A DNA stretch of 52,386 nt from contig NC_010729.1 of the NCBI RefSeq assembly GCF_000010505.1, forward strand, positions 2,302,501 to 2,354,886. Direction: 5' to 3'. Positions 1 through 8,278 of this stretch are shown one piece after another. Position numbers and translations under genes: made by a program. Within the stretch, counting starts at the first letter, position 1. Each line of letters starts with the position of its first letter. Below the pieces are notes generated by a model that worked only from the letters and a program-made list of their open reading frames with translations, was not told the DNA's origin and did not search any database. The DNA is from Porphyromonas gingivalis ATCC 33277. GTDB taxonomy: Bacteria > Bacteroidota > Bacteroidia > Bacteroidales > Porphyromonadaceae.

Positions 1-1876
1 TTGATGCTGCTCCACTCAGCGACAAAGATTCGTCCGACATCGGGATAAGGGGATAGTCCTCTTCATCCGGTTCGGGTTGATAAGAGAGCATGGCACGAGC
101 TATCTCGCGAGCCTGATAAGTTTTGCGCACGAGAATAGCAATATCCGAAGGAGCATACCCTCTTTTTTGCAGACCGATGATAAAACGGGGAAGATCCTGC
201 AAGATCTGCTCCTCCCACGAAAGATTGGCTTCCGCTTCTTCTGATGATGCCGGCGACGGAAGATAAATGCAGACGCTTCCATGCCGGTCTACTTTAGCCG
301 GTGGCACAAGCTGCTCCACATCGGCATAGGTCTGCATGAATGTACGGTTGATCTCCTCCGGCAACTTAGGATCGGGCATTGCCATCGTCTCGGCTTCGCG
401 AGTCATAGCCTCACAGAGGATTTGTGGCAGATGCTTGTAGAGGGAGTTGTTGAACTCGATTATTTCGGGAGTGCTTCGCCAATTATATGGTAGATTGACC
501 CTCTCCGATGTTTCGGCAAAATCCCGACTGACGACCTCTGTGAGCAGACGCCGGTCGGCATTGCGGAAGCGGTATATACTCTGTTTGGCATCGCCGACGA
601 GGAGGTTGTACTTGCCGTGAGCCAAACTCTCGGACAGCAGGGGCTTGAAGTTTTCGTACTGTAAGCTGCTGGTATCTTGAAATTCATCGATCATTTCGTG
701 TTCGATGCGTACCCCGATTTTGTCATAGACGAAAGGGGTCTCGCTCCCGTCGATGATCCTGTGCAATAGAGACGGAGCATCGGAAATGAGCATTTTGTTC
801 TCTTCTTGTCTGATTCCTTCGATTTGTCGCCAAAGGTCGGAGATGATACCAAGCCGGTTTAGAAAGGGAAGCGACTGCTTGGCCGTGGAATACTCTTGCC
901 ATTCCCTGCCGAGATAGAGTGCTGCCATTTCGGTCAGACACTCTTTGAGACCGGATTGGTAGGCCGAGAGGATGGCTGCTTGGGTGGTGGCAGGAGTGGT
1001 TTTGGCGTAGAGTGTGGTCTCCGGATCGCCTTCTGCCATCGCCATAAAGGTCTTTGTGGGAGGCTTGACTTCTCCTCCTTTGAGCACCTTGGCAAACTCC
1101 AAGATACCTCCTTTGGTACCTCCTTTGAAATTGTAGAAGCTGATTCCGGCTATGGTGACGATTTCTTCCGCCCGACGTGCAATAGACAGACGTCGCTGTT
1201 CGAAGCCTTCCATCAGCTTGTTCATTTCGGTTTGATAGCGATGAATGGCAGCTTTGGTCGGTAGTTTGCCTTCCTCGGATAGCAGGAGTAGCTGTTCTTT
1301 GAAAAGCTCATCACCCAAGCTGACTATCTCCCTGCGGATGTTATGTCCACGCCCCTCTTCGATCAGGTCTTCAGCCAAACGCCTGATCCAATTCTCGACG
1401 TCGGAGGTATCTTTTTCTCCCAAGCTGTGCAGCAGACGGACGACAGCCTGTTCGAGCACGGCCTTCTGCTCCATCTCGATCCGAAAACCACCCGGCAGTC
1501 CCAATTCATGCGAGAAGGCACGCATTACTTCCTGAAAGAAGGAGTCAATGGTCTTGACTCGCAAAGAAGAGTAGTCGTTTAGTATTTCGGTCAGGACTTC
1601 CTGTGCTCTGACTTGTAGCTGCTCGGTAGTCAGAGCCAACTCCTGCATCAGCTCCTCGGCGAAAGGGGACGATCCGCCCACAGCCAGACCGTACAGCTCC
1701 TCGAGAATACGCTCCTTCATTTCGGCAGTGGCTTTGTTCGTGAACGTGACAGCCTGTATATAACGGAAAGCCCCGCGCGTACGCAGGGCTAAACGAAGAT
1801 ATTCGCCGGTAAGTGTATGAGTCTTGCCGGAACCCGCCGAAGCTGTATAAATGCGGAGTTGCTTGGAGCGTTTCAT
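1..1876 (-). CDS. UvrD/RecB-type superfamily 1 DNA helicase (C-terminal part outside window)
   Basis: ATP-dependent DNA helicase of superfamily 1, probably the helicase subunit of an AddAB/RecBCD-like double-strand break repair enzyme. About 625 codons are open from the ATG at 1876 to the window edge with no stop. The N-terminus carries the Walker A motif TASAGSGKT (residues 11-19), followed by VTFTNKATAEMKER (motif Ia region). Near residue 395 come the Walker B motif IDEFQDTS and then VGDAKQSIYRFRNAD (motifs III/IV), with LPYNWRS further on. The start overlaps the stop of the upstream acyltransferase gene as ATGA, so it is probably the last or near-last gene of the pdxA-containing operon. 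The C-terminal half, where a nuclease domain would lie, is not visible, so AddA versus a nuclease-free UvrD paralogue cannot be decided. Confidence 0.85.
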   Translation of the reverse strand, partial: MKRSKQLRIYTASAGSGKTHTLTGEYLRLALRTRGAFRYIQAVTFTNKATAEMKERILEELYGLAVGGSSPFAEELMQELALTTEQLQVRAQEVLTEILNDYSSLRVKTIDSFFQEVMRAFSHELGLPGGFRIEMEQKAVLEQAVVRLLHSLGEKDTSDVENWIRRLAEDLIEEGRGHNIRREIVSLGDELFKEQLLLLSEEGKLPTKAAIHRYQTEMNKLMEGFEQRRLSIARRAEEIVTIAGISFYNFKGGTKGGILEFAKVLKGGEVKPPTKTFMAMAEGDPETTLYAKTTPATTQAAILSAYQSGLKECLTEMAALYLGREWQEYSTAKQSLPFLNRLGIISDLWRQIEGIRQEENKMLISDAPSLLHRIIDGSETPFVYDKIGVRIEHEMIDEFQDTSSLQYENFKPLLSESLAHGKYNLLVGDAKQSIYRFRNADRRLLTEVVSRDFAETSERVNLPYNWRSTPEIIEFNNSLYKHLPQILCEAMTREAETMAMPDPKLPEEINRTFMQTYADVEQLVPPAKVDRHGSVCIYLPSPASSEEAEANLSWEEQILQDLPRFIIGLQKRGYAPSDIAILVRKTYQAREIARAMLSYQPEPDEEDYPLIPMSDESLSLSGAAS

Positions 1877-2733
1877 TTGTTTTTCTTGTGTCCGGGGGCA
1901 AGACGATAAGTCCGGTCGTAGAGGAAAAGAGCCAGCTCGCGCGGATTCTTCTCGAAGCGAGCGATAGTCTCTGGCGGGATCGGATCGCCGATATAGACAT
2001 CGAAAATATGCCCTCGCTTATTGAATAGCTCGGCAGGGATGCGCGGAGTCCGAATAGCCCAGCTCAGCCATCCGAGGAAGTGAAAATACCAGGAATTGCG
2101 GCCACTGAAGAAAATCGGATAAACGGGCACCTGACTGACGAGTATCATCTTGGCACAACTGGCTTGCCATTCGCTGTCCATCACCCGATTGCGATTGCCT
2201 TTATAGACGGATATTCCTCCGGCCGGGAAGAAGCCGACCGGCTGACCGTTTTGAAGACGGTTCAGTACCTCCTTCACTCCGGATACATTGTGCTTGCTGT
2301 CAAGTCCTCCGGCCATTCCTTTGAGTGGAGCCACCGGTATGAAGCTGTCGCGCAGGCAGCTGATCATGGACAGAAAACCATTGACCAATACGCTATAATC
2401 GGGACGTACCGATCCGATAATATCGATCAACATAATGCCATCCAGAGAGCCGAACGGGTGATTGGATACCGTTGTAAAGGCACCGCCCTTGCGCATCTCT
2501 TCCAAATGCTCTGCCCCGTGCAGCCGGTAGCTGACATTGATGGTGGGGTCAGTCAGTGCAGCATGGGCAAACTCTGCTCCACGCAGATTGATATGACGGG
2601 CATGGACGGCGTTGATGTCCGTTATCTTGAGGGCTTTCAGCAACCGGCGCGTCAGTCGTCGCTCCCCTCCCAGTACGGGAAAAAGACGAAGTACATCTTC
2701 TTCGGTAAGAACTTCCGGACGTGAGTCTGACAT
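1873..2733 (-). CDS. PlsC-like lysophospholipid/ornithine-lipid type acyltransferase
   Basis: Membrane-associated acyltransferase of the LPLAT superfamily, 286 residues from the ATG at 2733. That start is preferred because the longer frame runs back into the upstream gene and its extra N-terminus has no family character. The active-site motif is NHPFGSLDG (His92 to Asp98). It has five residues between His and Asp instead of the usual four, a spacing I recall from Bacteroidota hemolysin/OlsA-like acyltransferases. A second conserved block, FFPAGGIS, matches the FPEG-type substrate motif. It sits 44 bases after a CDP-alcohol phosphotransferase gene and overlaps the helicase start by 4 bases. 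A role in acylating a lysophospholipid or amino-lipid is known for the family; the exact acceptor here is not known. Confidence 0.78.
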   Translation of the reverse strand: MSDSRPEVLTEEDVLRLFPVLGGERRLTRRLLKALKITDINAVHARHINLRGAEFAHAALTDPTINVSYRLHGAEHLEEMRKGGAFTTVSNHPFGSLDGIMLIDIIGSVRPDYSVLVNGFLSMISCLRDSFIPVAPLKGMAGGLDSKHNVSGVKEVLNRLQNGQPVGFFPAGGISVYKGNRNRVMDSEWQASCAKMILVSQVPVYPIFFSGRNSWYFHFLGWLSWAIRTPRIPAELFNKRGHIFDVYIGDPIPPETIARFEKNPRELALFLYDRTYRLAPGHKKNK

Positions 2734-2777
2734 GAGCGATCGGGTATTAAGGATCTTCGAGTTGTCTGAGCGTATGA

Positions 2778-3704
2778 TTACCGCCTCTCTTTCAGGTGAT
2801 GTCTGCACATGGCCTCGTGTCGTCTGATACCGAGGACGAGCACTGTATTCAGAATCAGTATTTCGAACACGAAATAGAGCCAAATATGACCGCTCAAGAC
2901 GATAAGAAAAAGAGGAATGGTACGGCCGTTGAACGTAAGGAAGTCCACGATATTCATGATTCGGCGGCTATCCTTACGCAGATGCTGCCGAAGCGTTTCG
3001 GGGATGGTATTCTGCGGATAATCGGCCTCCAATTGGTCGAGAAGCCTTTGCAGCCGGGGCGTCGCACGTTCCTGTATCAACGTATAATAGTAGTACAACG
3101 AGCTGAAAAGACGATTCACTCCGTGTGGCATCGCCTTTACACGGCGACGTATGGATGTGGATCGTTCGAACTCTTTCCCCTTCTCCGGACTGATGAAAAA
3201 GAGATGGAGCGTTTTGTAGTAGTCCGTAACCGCAGCCTGAACCAAATGGCTGATTCCCGAGAGCAGACCGACGGCAATCAGGATACCGGTGGTCATCGAA
3301 CCTAAGGCATCGGGATACTCTGCTGTCAAACGAATGATGAAGCAGATATAGATGCATGCGAACCAAATGTCTCCGGCAATGCCGTCGAGAATACGCCCGA
3401 TCTCACTCTTGATCCCGGTCAGACGAGCCAGCTGTCCGTCGATGCAGTCCATGATATTAGCCACTACCATACATAGAATACCGGCCACAGCCCAACGGAG
3501 ATCATAAGGAGTATGCACGAAGCACAGCCCGCCGCCTAATCCGACAAAGATGGACAGGATCGTAACCATATTGGGCGTTACCCTTGTACGACTGAGAAGC
3601 TTGGCAAAGTAAAAACCTATCGGACGGTAGAATTTCCGGTCAATTATATTTTCCGTCTCCAGTGATTTGAGAGAGGCTTGGTACTCCTTGTCGTTTTCGT
3701 TCAT
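2778..3704 (-). CDS. CDP-alcohol phosphatidyltransferase family membrane enzyme
   Basis: Integral membrane enzyme that transfers a phospho-alcohol from a CDP-activated donor to an acceptor lipid or alcohol; 308 residues with several hydrophobic segments. The family signature begins DCIDGQLAR at residues 86-94 and continues to Gly103 and Asp107. The last acidic residue is offset: the sequence after Asp107 is GIAGD, so Asp lies at 112 and Gly at 111 where the catalytic-base Asp is expected. A hydrophilic stretch of roughly 90 residues lies between the central and last membrane segments. The gene lies 11 bases after an SDR gene and close to a TagD-like cytidylyltransferase, which suggests use of a soluble CDP-alcohol such as CDP-glycerol. 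Ordinary PgsA or PssA functions are alternatives, but those enzymes do not need a cytidylyltransferase partner of the TagD type. Confidence 0.85.
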   Translation of the reverse strand: MNENDKEYQASLKSLETENIIDRKFYRPIGFYFAKLLSRTRVTPNMVTILSIFVGLGGGLCFVHTPYDLRWAVAGILCMVVANIMDCIDGQLARLTGIKSEIGRILDGIAGDIWFACIYICFIIRLTAEYPDALGSMTTGILIAVGLLSGISHLVQAAVTDYYKTLHLFFISPEKGKEFERSTSIRRRVKAMPHGVNRLFSSLYYYYTLIQERATPRLQRLLDQLEADYPQNTIPETLRQHLRKDSRRIMNIVDFLTFNGRTIPLFLIVLSGHIWLYFVFEILILNTVLVLGIRRHEAMCRHHLKERR

Positions 3705-3715
3705 GTCTGAGCTGT

Positions 3716-4447
3716 TCAGCGGAAGCTGTAGCCTCCATCAAGAGTCAAGACCTCACCATTGCAATAAGCGTTGGCGAGCAAAAATAAAAAGGCTTCGGCT
3801 ACTTCATCCGGTGTCGCAAAGCGATGCAAAGCAACCTTATTCTCGATATTTCGGCGTATTTCGGCCGGTTTGTTCTTCTGCCATTCCGTATCTACAAATC
3901 CCGGTGCCACGGCATTCACTCGGATGCCATAAGGCTCCAGATGCTTCACCAGATTGCGGGTCAGAGCGTGTACAGCGGATTTGCTCACTCCATAAGGCAG
4001 AGCCATGCCGTGCGGTTCTATTCCCATGAGCGATCCGGTAAAGATGATACATCCGTTGTTGCGCTCGATACGCGGCAGAAGGCGTTGGATCAGGAAGGTG
4101 GGGAAATGGACATTGGCAAAGAATACGCGCTGCCATTCGTCGATAGTCATCTCCTCGAAAGGCGTGCGGCATGTGATGCCGGCATTCATGATAAGAGCTT
4201 GCAGCGTAATATCCCTCTGCTCAAGGGCTTCCGCTATCAGGTCGATACCTTTCGCATCGGTAGCATCTGCTTGCAGCAGCTCTACGGATGGAGCGCTCTC
4301 TGCCAATTCGCCCGCCACTGCTCGCGCCGTCTCCTGATCATGTCCGTAGGTAAGAACGAGGGAGTATCCTCTGCTTGCCAAGAGACGGGCTACTGCGAGA
4401 CCGATGCCCTTGGTTCCTCCCGTAATCAACGCGTATCCGACCGCCAT
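3716..4447 (-). CDS. Short-chain dehydrogenase/reductase (FabG-like)
   Basis: Classical NAD(P)H-dependent SDR, 243 residues. The cofactor motif is TGGTKGIG (residues 9-16), the structural motif NAG is at 88-90, and the catalytic residues are Ser139 and the YGVSK pair Tyr152/Lys156. The C-terminal LTLDGG block is typical of FabG-like enzymes. It lies 5 bases after the cytidylyltransferase and 11 bases before the CDP-alcohol phosphotransferase, so all three are probably translated from one message. Candidate substrates are a 3-keto lipid intermediate (3-ketoacyl or 3-ketosphinganine type) or a small keto-alcohol used for a head group. Sequence alone does not separate these. I do not name it fabG because it lies outside a fatty acid synthesis cluster. 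Confidence 0.82.
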   Translation of the reverse strand: MAVGYALITGGTKGIGLAVARLLASRGYSLVLTYGHDQETARAVAGELAESAPSVELLQADATDAKGIDLIAEALEQRDITLQALIMNAGITCRTPFEEMTIDEWQRVFFANVHFPTFLIQRLLPRIERNNGCIIFTGSLMGIEPHGMALPYGVSKSAVHALTRNLVKHLEPYGIRVNAVAPGFVDTEWQKNKPAEIRRNIENKVALHRFATPDEVAEAFLFLLANAYCNGEVLTLDGGYSFR

Positions 4448-4452
4448 AATTC

Positions 4453-4911
4453 CTACATGTTTTGGACAGACTTGGGCTTGTGCTGACGCTCTTCATTCAG
4501 CGTCTTGGCATAGCTATCGTGTATAGTCTCCTTGATTTTGGTAGAGGAAACGCCTGTCCCGTAAGGGAAATAAAAGACCTGAACGCCGAGATCCTTCAGA
4601 TAGTCGTATTTGCCATTCCAGTCGTCCCCCACTACGAAAGCGTCTATATTCAGCTTCTTGACGATCTCCGTGTGATCCAATGTATGCTGCGGAATCACGA
4701 TGTCCGGTGTCTTCAGGGCTTCAAGGATTTGCAAGCGCTCGATAAAAGGAATAATGGGCGGCGCCTTGTATGAAGCGACAAGTTCGTCCGTGCTGACGCC
4801 AACGATAAGGATGTCTGCCAAACTGCGCGCATAGTTGATCATGCGCAAATGGTTGTAGTGGAACATGTCGAATGTCCCGGATGTGTAAACGATAGTCTTA
4901 TCCTTAAACAT
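4453..4911 (-). CDS. Glycerol-3-phosphate cytidylyltransferase-like (TagD family)
   Basis: Small cytoplasmic nucleotidyltransferase, 152 residues, that would make a CDP-alcohol from CTP and an alcohol phosphate. The N-terminal nucleotide motif is GTFDMFHYNH, corresponding to the HxGH signature but with Asn in place of Gly. Further blocks align from memory with Bacillus TagD: VGDDWNGKYDYL with TagD's GHDWEGEFDFL, and GVSSTKIK with GISTTQIK. This makes glycerol-3-phosphate the most likely substrate. Teichoic acids are absent in Gram-negative bacteria, so the CDP-glycerol more probably serves a lipid or capsule. The adjacent CDP-alcohol phosphotransferase is the natural consumer. The gene starts 21 bases after pdxA. 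Specificity for another polyol phosphate or phosphoethanolamine is possible. Confidence 0.82.
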   Translation of the reverse strand: MFKDKTIVYTSGTFDMFHYNHLRMINYARSLADILIVGVSTDELVASYKAPPIIPFIERLQILEALKTPDIVIPQHTLDHTEIVKKLNIDAFVVGDDWNGKYDYLKDLGVQVFYFPYGTGVSSTKIKETIHDSYAKTLNEERQHKPKSVQNM

Positions 4912-4932
4912 AGAGTCTATAGGGTATTAAAA

Positions 4933-6030
4933 TTAATGCTCATCTTCTGTTTGCGGCAATTTCTCATTGTCATTGCCCCGCTCGAAATAACTCTTTCGGA
5001 GAGGATTGCGCGTAGCCGATCGCCACGATGCCCGTGAACGATAAATGTCGATCGCCTGATAGATGGCTGCGCGAAAAGAATCGGGCGAAGCCTCGCCCTT
5101 GCCGACGATGTCGAAGCCTGTACCATGATCCGGCGAAGTGCGTACGATGGAAAGCCCTGCCGTCACATTGACCCCTCTGTCCATGCAGAGAGTCTTGAAA
5201 GGGATCAGCCCCTGATCATGATACATGGACAGAATGCCATCGAAATGCAGAGCCATATCCGACCCCCAAAAACCGTCAGCGGCATAAGGGCCGAACACCA
5301 ACAATCCCTGCTCTTCTGCCTCTTGCACCGCCGGCCGGATCGTGTCGCTTTCCTCGGTGCCGATCAGTCCGCTGTCGCCGGCATGCGGATTCAGAGCCAT
5401 GACGGCTATCCGCGGACGTACTATACCGAAATCCATGCGGAGGCTGCGATCGAAAGCCTTCAGCTTGTCCAGGATTTGCTCCCGAGTGATAAGCGATGGC
5501 ACGCGTGCTATCGGCTCGTGCATCGTTACCAAAGCTGTGCGGAGCTTATCCTGCGCCAGGATCATCAGCGCATCTTCGCCCTCTATGCCGGCTTGGGCCT
5601 GCAGGTATTCCGTATGGCCTTTGTATGGAAAGATGTCCTGCGGCATGGCTGCTTTGTTGATCGGCATGGTCACCAGCACATCCGCATCGCCTTGCTTCAC
5701 GGCTTGGATAGCCATGTCCAGAGCTTTTATCGCATAGGCTCCGGCCTGAGGAGAGCAAACGCCCATCTCCACTTTGGCGTCTTCGGGTATGCAGTTTACC
5801 AGATTCACTCTGCCCTCTACCGCCTCGGCTGCCGAGGATACTTGGTTCCAACTTTCCAAATCCAACTCCAAGGTCTTCCTGTAATAGGCTGCCACCTTGG
5901 CGGATCCGTATATGACAGGCGTGAAGAGATCCAGTATCGAGGCTTCGGCAAAGGTCTTAAGCAGAATTTCATACCCAATACCATTGATGTCGCCATGGGA
6001 AATGGCCACTTTCAGCTTTTTATTCTCCAT
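4933..6030 (-). CDS. pdxA: 4-hydroxythreonine-4-phosphate dehydrogenase PdxA
   Basis: NAD-dependent, metal-requiring enzyme of the DXP-dependent pyridoxal 5'-phosphate pathway; it oxidises 4-phosphohydroxy-L-threonine. The 365-residue protein opens with ISHGDINGIGYEI, a version of the PdxA GDPAGIG motif. The metal-binding regions are visible as KGHTEYL, LNPHAGDSGLIG and MYHDQGLIPFK, and the C-terminal block is RTSPDHGTGFDI. The last 30 or so residues (rich in Arg, Asn and Glu) extend past the usual end of the family. It is 43 bases after the DUF4837 gene and 21 bases before the TagD-like gene, within the same minus-strand run. DXP for this pathway would come from dxs, which lies at 38652 in this window. 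Confidence 0.95.
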   Translation of the reverse strand: MENKKLKVAISHGDINGIGYEILLKTFAEASILDLFTPVIYGSAKVAAYYRKTLELDLESWNQVSSAAEAVEGRVNLVNCIPEDAKVEMGVCSPQAGAYAIKALDMAIQAVKQGDADVLVTMPINKAAMPQDIFPYKGHTEYLQAQAGIEGEDALMILAQDKLRTALVTMHEPIARVPSLITREQILDKLKAFDRSLRMDFGIVRPRIAVMALNPHAGDSGLIGTEESDTIRPAVQEAEEQGLLVFGPYAADGFWGSDMALHFDGILSMYHDQGLIPFKTLCMDRGVNVTAGLSIVRTSPDHGTGFDIVGKGEASPDSFRAAIYQAIDIYRSRASWRSATRNPLRKSYFERGNDNEKLPQTEDEH

Positions 6031-6073
6031 TGCATTGAATCTTCGTGTGTTGTCGGTAAGCCGTTTCGGATAT

Positions 6074-7129
6074 TTATTTGAGTGTAGTCCAGCGAGCTTT
6101 CCTGATAATGGACGGATCGAACTCTTTCTCGGCCTTCGGACGCATGCTGTATAGTGCCGCTTCCATTTGCCGCATCAGATCGCGTTTCTTCTCATTGGGA
6201 TGATATACGAAACCCTCCACCACTACTACCCGATCTCCATCGACGAAAGCCTGTGCCACGAAAGGCCCGGACATCATTTGTCCTCCCTCCATACGCCAGA
6301 TACCATGCACTTCGCCTCGCTTTTGGTCGCCCGGGTAGACGTAGCGATGCTTCAGTAGCATACGCTCCGTGACGGGATAAGACCCTGCGTCCGAACCTTC
6401 TATATTGGCTTTGAGCACGGAGTCACGCACCTCCACCATGCGATCGAGTCCCAGATCCGATGCTTCGCGATAGGGGAAAGTATAGACCAAAAAATCCTTG
6501 CGCCGGCGCATCTGATTGTTGGACATCCACAGGAAGTCTTTGCCCTCCTTGTGGCTGAGTATATCGGCCGGCACATTGATATGGTATCCGAACATACGCT
6601 GTACGCGCTGGTCGGCATCCGCACTGCAGTCTTTCTGCCAAAGCTGGCCGAAGAGGAAAAGCTCGTGGCGGATAAAGAGGTTCTGTATGGCCGATTTGTT
6701 GGATTCGACGTAGGCCGTCAGTGAATCTGTCGCAGGACTGTTGATCAGCACGACGAGCTGACCGTTAGCCCACTGGTCATAGCCGTATTTGAGAGAAGTC
6801 TTGGTGAATATATCGGGGTTGATGTCGATCTGCAGCACATTGCGGATATAGCGGAGGAAGCCCGTAAAATCCTTTTCCGATACGCGCGAAACAGCCATGA
6901 TCGGCTCGTTTTGGTTCAGAGCCGGAGCCACCTCGGTCATTGCCACGTAGATGGCTTCGCCGACAGGCGATCCCAGATATTGGTCGTCCATGACCAGCAT
7001 CATTTCGCCCGGAGATCCTGTAGAGTTGGTGAACGACTTGCCGGCCGTCCCTCCCTGGCATGCACAAGCCATCGCAAAAACTGCGAAAAAAGCCGGCACA
7101 ACGAATAATAAACGGGTATTGCGTTTCAT
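6074..7129 (-). CDS. DUF4837 family lipoprotein
   Basis: Predicted exported lipoprotein of 351 residues, family DUF4837, which to my knowledge is restricted to Bacteroidota and has no known function. The N-terminus has a positively charged start and a hydrophobic stretch ending in AMACACQG, so Cys22 or Cys24 is the probable lipidation site. The lipobox is weak because position -2 or -3 departs from the consensus. The rest has no catalytic motif that I recognise. A TAnnTTTG box (7174-7181) lies about 45 bases upstream and could drive the whole downstream operon (pdxA to the helicase). Confidence 0.75.
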   Translation of the reverse strand: MKRNTRLLFVVPAFFAVFAMACACQGGTAGKSFTNSTGSPGEMMLVMDDQYLGSPVGEAIYVAMTEVAPALNQNEPIMAVSRVSEKDFTGFLRYIRNVLQIDINPDIFTKTSLKYGYDQWANGQLVVLINSPATDSLTAYVESNKSAIQNLFIRHELFLFGQLWQKDCSADADQRVQRMFGYHINVPADILSHKEGKDFLWMSNNQMRRRKDFLVYTFPYREASDLGLDRMVEVRDSVLKANIEGSDAGSYPVTERMLLKHRYVYPGDQKRGEVHGIWRMEGGQMMSGPFVAQAFVDGDRVVVVEGFVYHPNEKKRDLMRQMEAALYSMRPKAEKEFDPSIIRKARWTTLK

Positions 7130-7173
7130 TTTGCTGTTTCGCCTTTTTGTTTTTTTCTGTTCGAATACAAGTC

Positions 7174-7181
7174 CAAAGGTA
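7174..7181 (-). promoter_or_regulatory. Bacteroidota -7 box for the DUF4837/pdxA operon
   Basis: On the minus strand this reads TACCTTTG, a match to the TAnnTTTG consensus. A possible -33 TTG lies at 7198-7200, with a spacing of 16, slightly short of the usual 19-21. Confidence 0.45.
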
Positions 7182-7219
7182 GTAATAATAGTTGTCGCAA
7201 AAGAGTCCGTTTTCCGCCC

Positions 7220-8278
7220 TTACGAGCTTTTCTCTTCGGAAGACTCCGCTTTGCTCGTGGAGAGCATGCCACAGGCTGCGAATATATCTTCCCCTCGCGA
7301 TGCACGGATGGTACAGGTATAGCCATGCGATTCCATACGTTTGCGGAAAGCCTCCATGCGAGCGGTATCCGAAGAACGGAGCGACACGGCAGGGATTTTG
7401 TGGAAGCGGATCAGATTGATCCTGCAGGGGATGCCGCGGAGGATAGCGGCCAGTTCGTCGGCATGGCGCATATCGTCGTTCAGACCATCGAAGACGATGT
7501 ATTCGAAGGACACTCGTCGTTGTCCGCTGAAGTCGTAGGCCCTGATCCGGTCGAGCGTCTGCATAATGGGGAAAGCCTTTTCACCCGGCATCAGTTTCCT
7601 CCTTTCTTCCGGGAAGGGGCTATGCAGGCTGACTGCCAGATGGCACCGGCTCTCTGCGAGGAAACGCTCCAATCCTTTGGCACCGATCGTAGATACTGTT
7701 ATGCGCTTCGGACTCCAGCCCATGCCCCACGGCTCTGTCAGGGCTTCGATACTGCGAAGCACTTCGTCCGTATTGTCGAGCGGTTCGCCCATGCCCATAT
7801 AGACGAGATTGGTCAGCTCGGCTGCTTCATCCACGGAGAAAATCTGGTTCAGGATCTCGGCTGCAGAGAGATTGCCGTTCCATCCCTGTTTGCCGGTCAT
7901 GCAGAAGAGGCAGTCCATTTTGCAACCGACCTGAGACGAGATACAGAGCGTAGCCCTGTCGCCCTCGGGGATAAGTACAGATTCCACGAAACGCCCTTCT
8001 CCTACGGGGAAGAGATACTTCTTGGTTCCGTCCACCGAACATTGTACATCCGACCACGGGTAGCGTCCGAGATCGTAGATCTCTGCCAACTTCTGCCGAT
8101 TGGCCTGCGATATGTTCGTCATCTCGGCAAAATCGGTAGCACGCCGCACATAGATCCATTCGGCCAGTTGCTTGCCTGCAAACCGCGGCATACCCATCCG
8201 GAGAGCCACCGTGGTCAGCTCTTCGAGCGACATACCCAAAAGCACAACTTTCTTTTCAGTCTCTGTCTGTTGCTTCAC
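7220..8278 (-). CDS. rlmN: Dual-specificity 23S rRNA/tRNA adenine C2-methyltransferase RlmN
   Basis: Radical-SAM enzyme that methylates C2 of A2503 in 23S rRNA and A37 in some tRNAs. The cluster motif is CKMDCLFC (Cys119, 123, 126 counted from the GTG start at 8278). The two methyl-transfer cysteines appear as Cys112 (before SSQVGC) and Cys336 (in FAACGML). MGMGEPLDN, the SAM-binding block, is present. The furthest start is GTG at 8278. An ATG fourteen codons later (MSLEEL) is an alternative; the extra residues are not strongly conserved, so the start is uncertain. The 352-residue length is close to the family norm. It appears monocistronic, with a long intergenic region upstream. Confidence 0.95.
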   Translation of the reverse strand: MKQQTETEKKVVLLGMSLEELTTVALRMGMPRFAGKQLAEWIYVRRATDFAEMTNISQANRQKLAEIYDLGRYPWSDVQCSVDGTKKYLFPVGEGRFVESVLIPEGDRATLCISSQVGCKMDCLFCMTGKQGWNGNLSAAEILNQIFSVDEAAELTNLVYMGMGEPLDNTDEVLRSIEALTEPWGMGWSPKRITVSTIGAKGLERFLAESRCHLAVSLHSPFPEERRKLMPGEKAFPIMQTLDRIRAYDFSGQRRVSFEYIVFDGLNDDMRHADELAAILRGIPCRINLIRFHKIPAVSLRSSDTARMEAFRKRMESHGYTCTIRASRGEDIFAACGMLSTSKAESSEEKSS

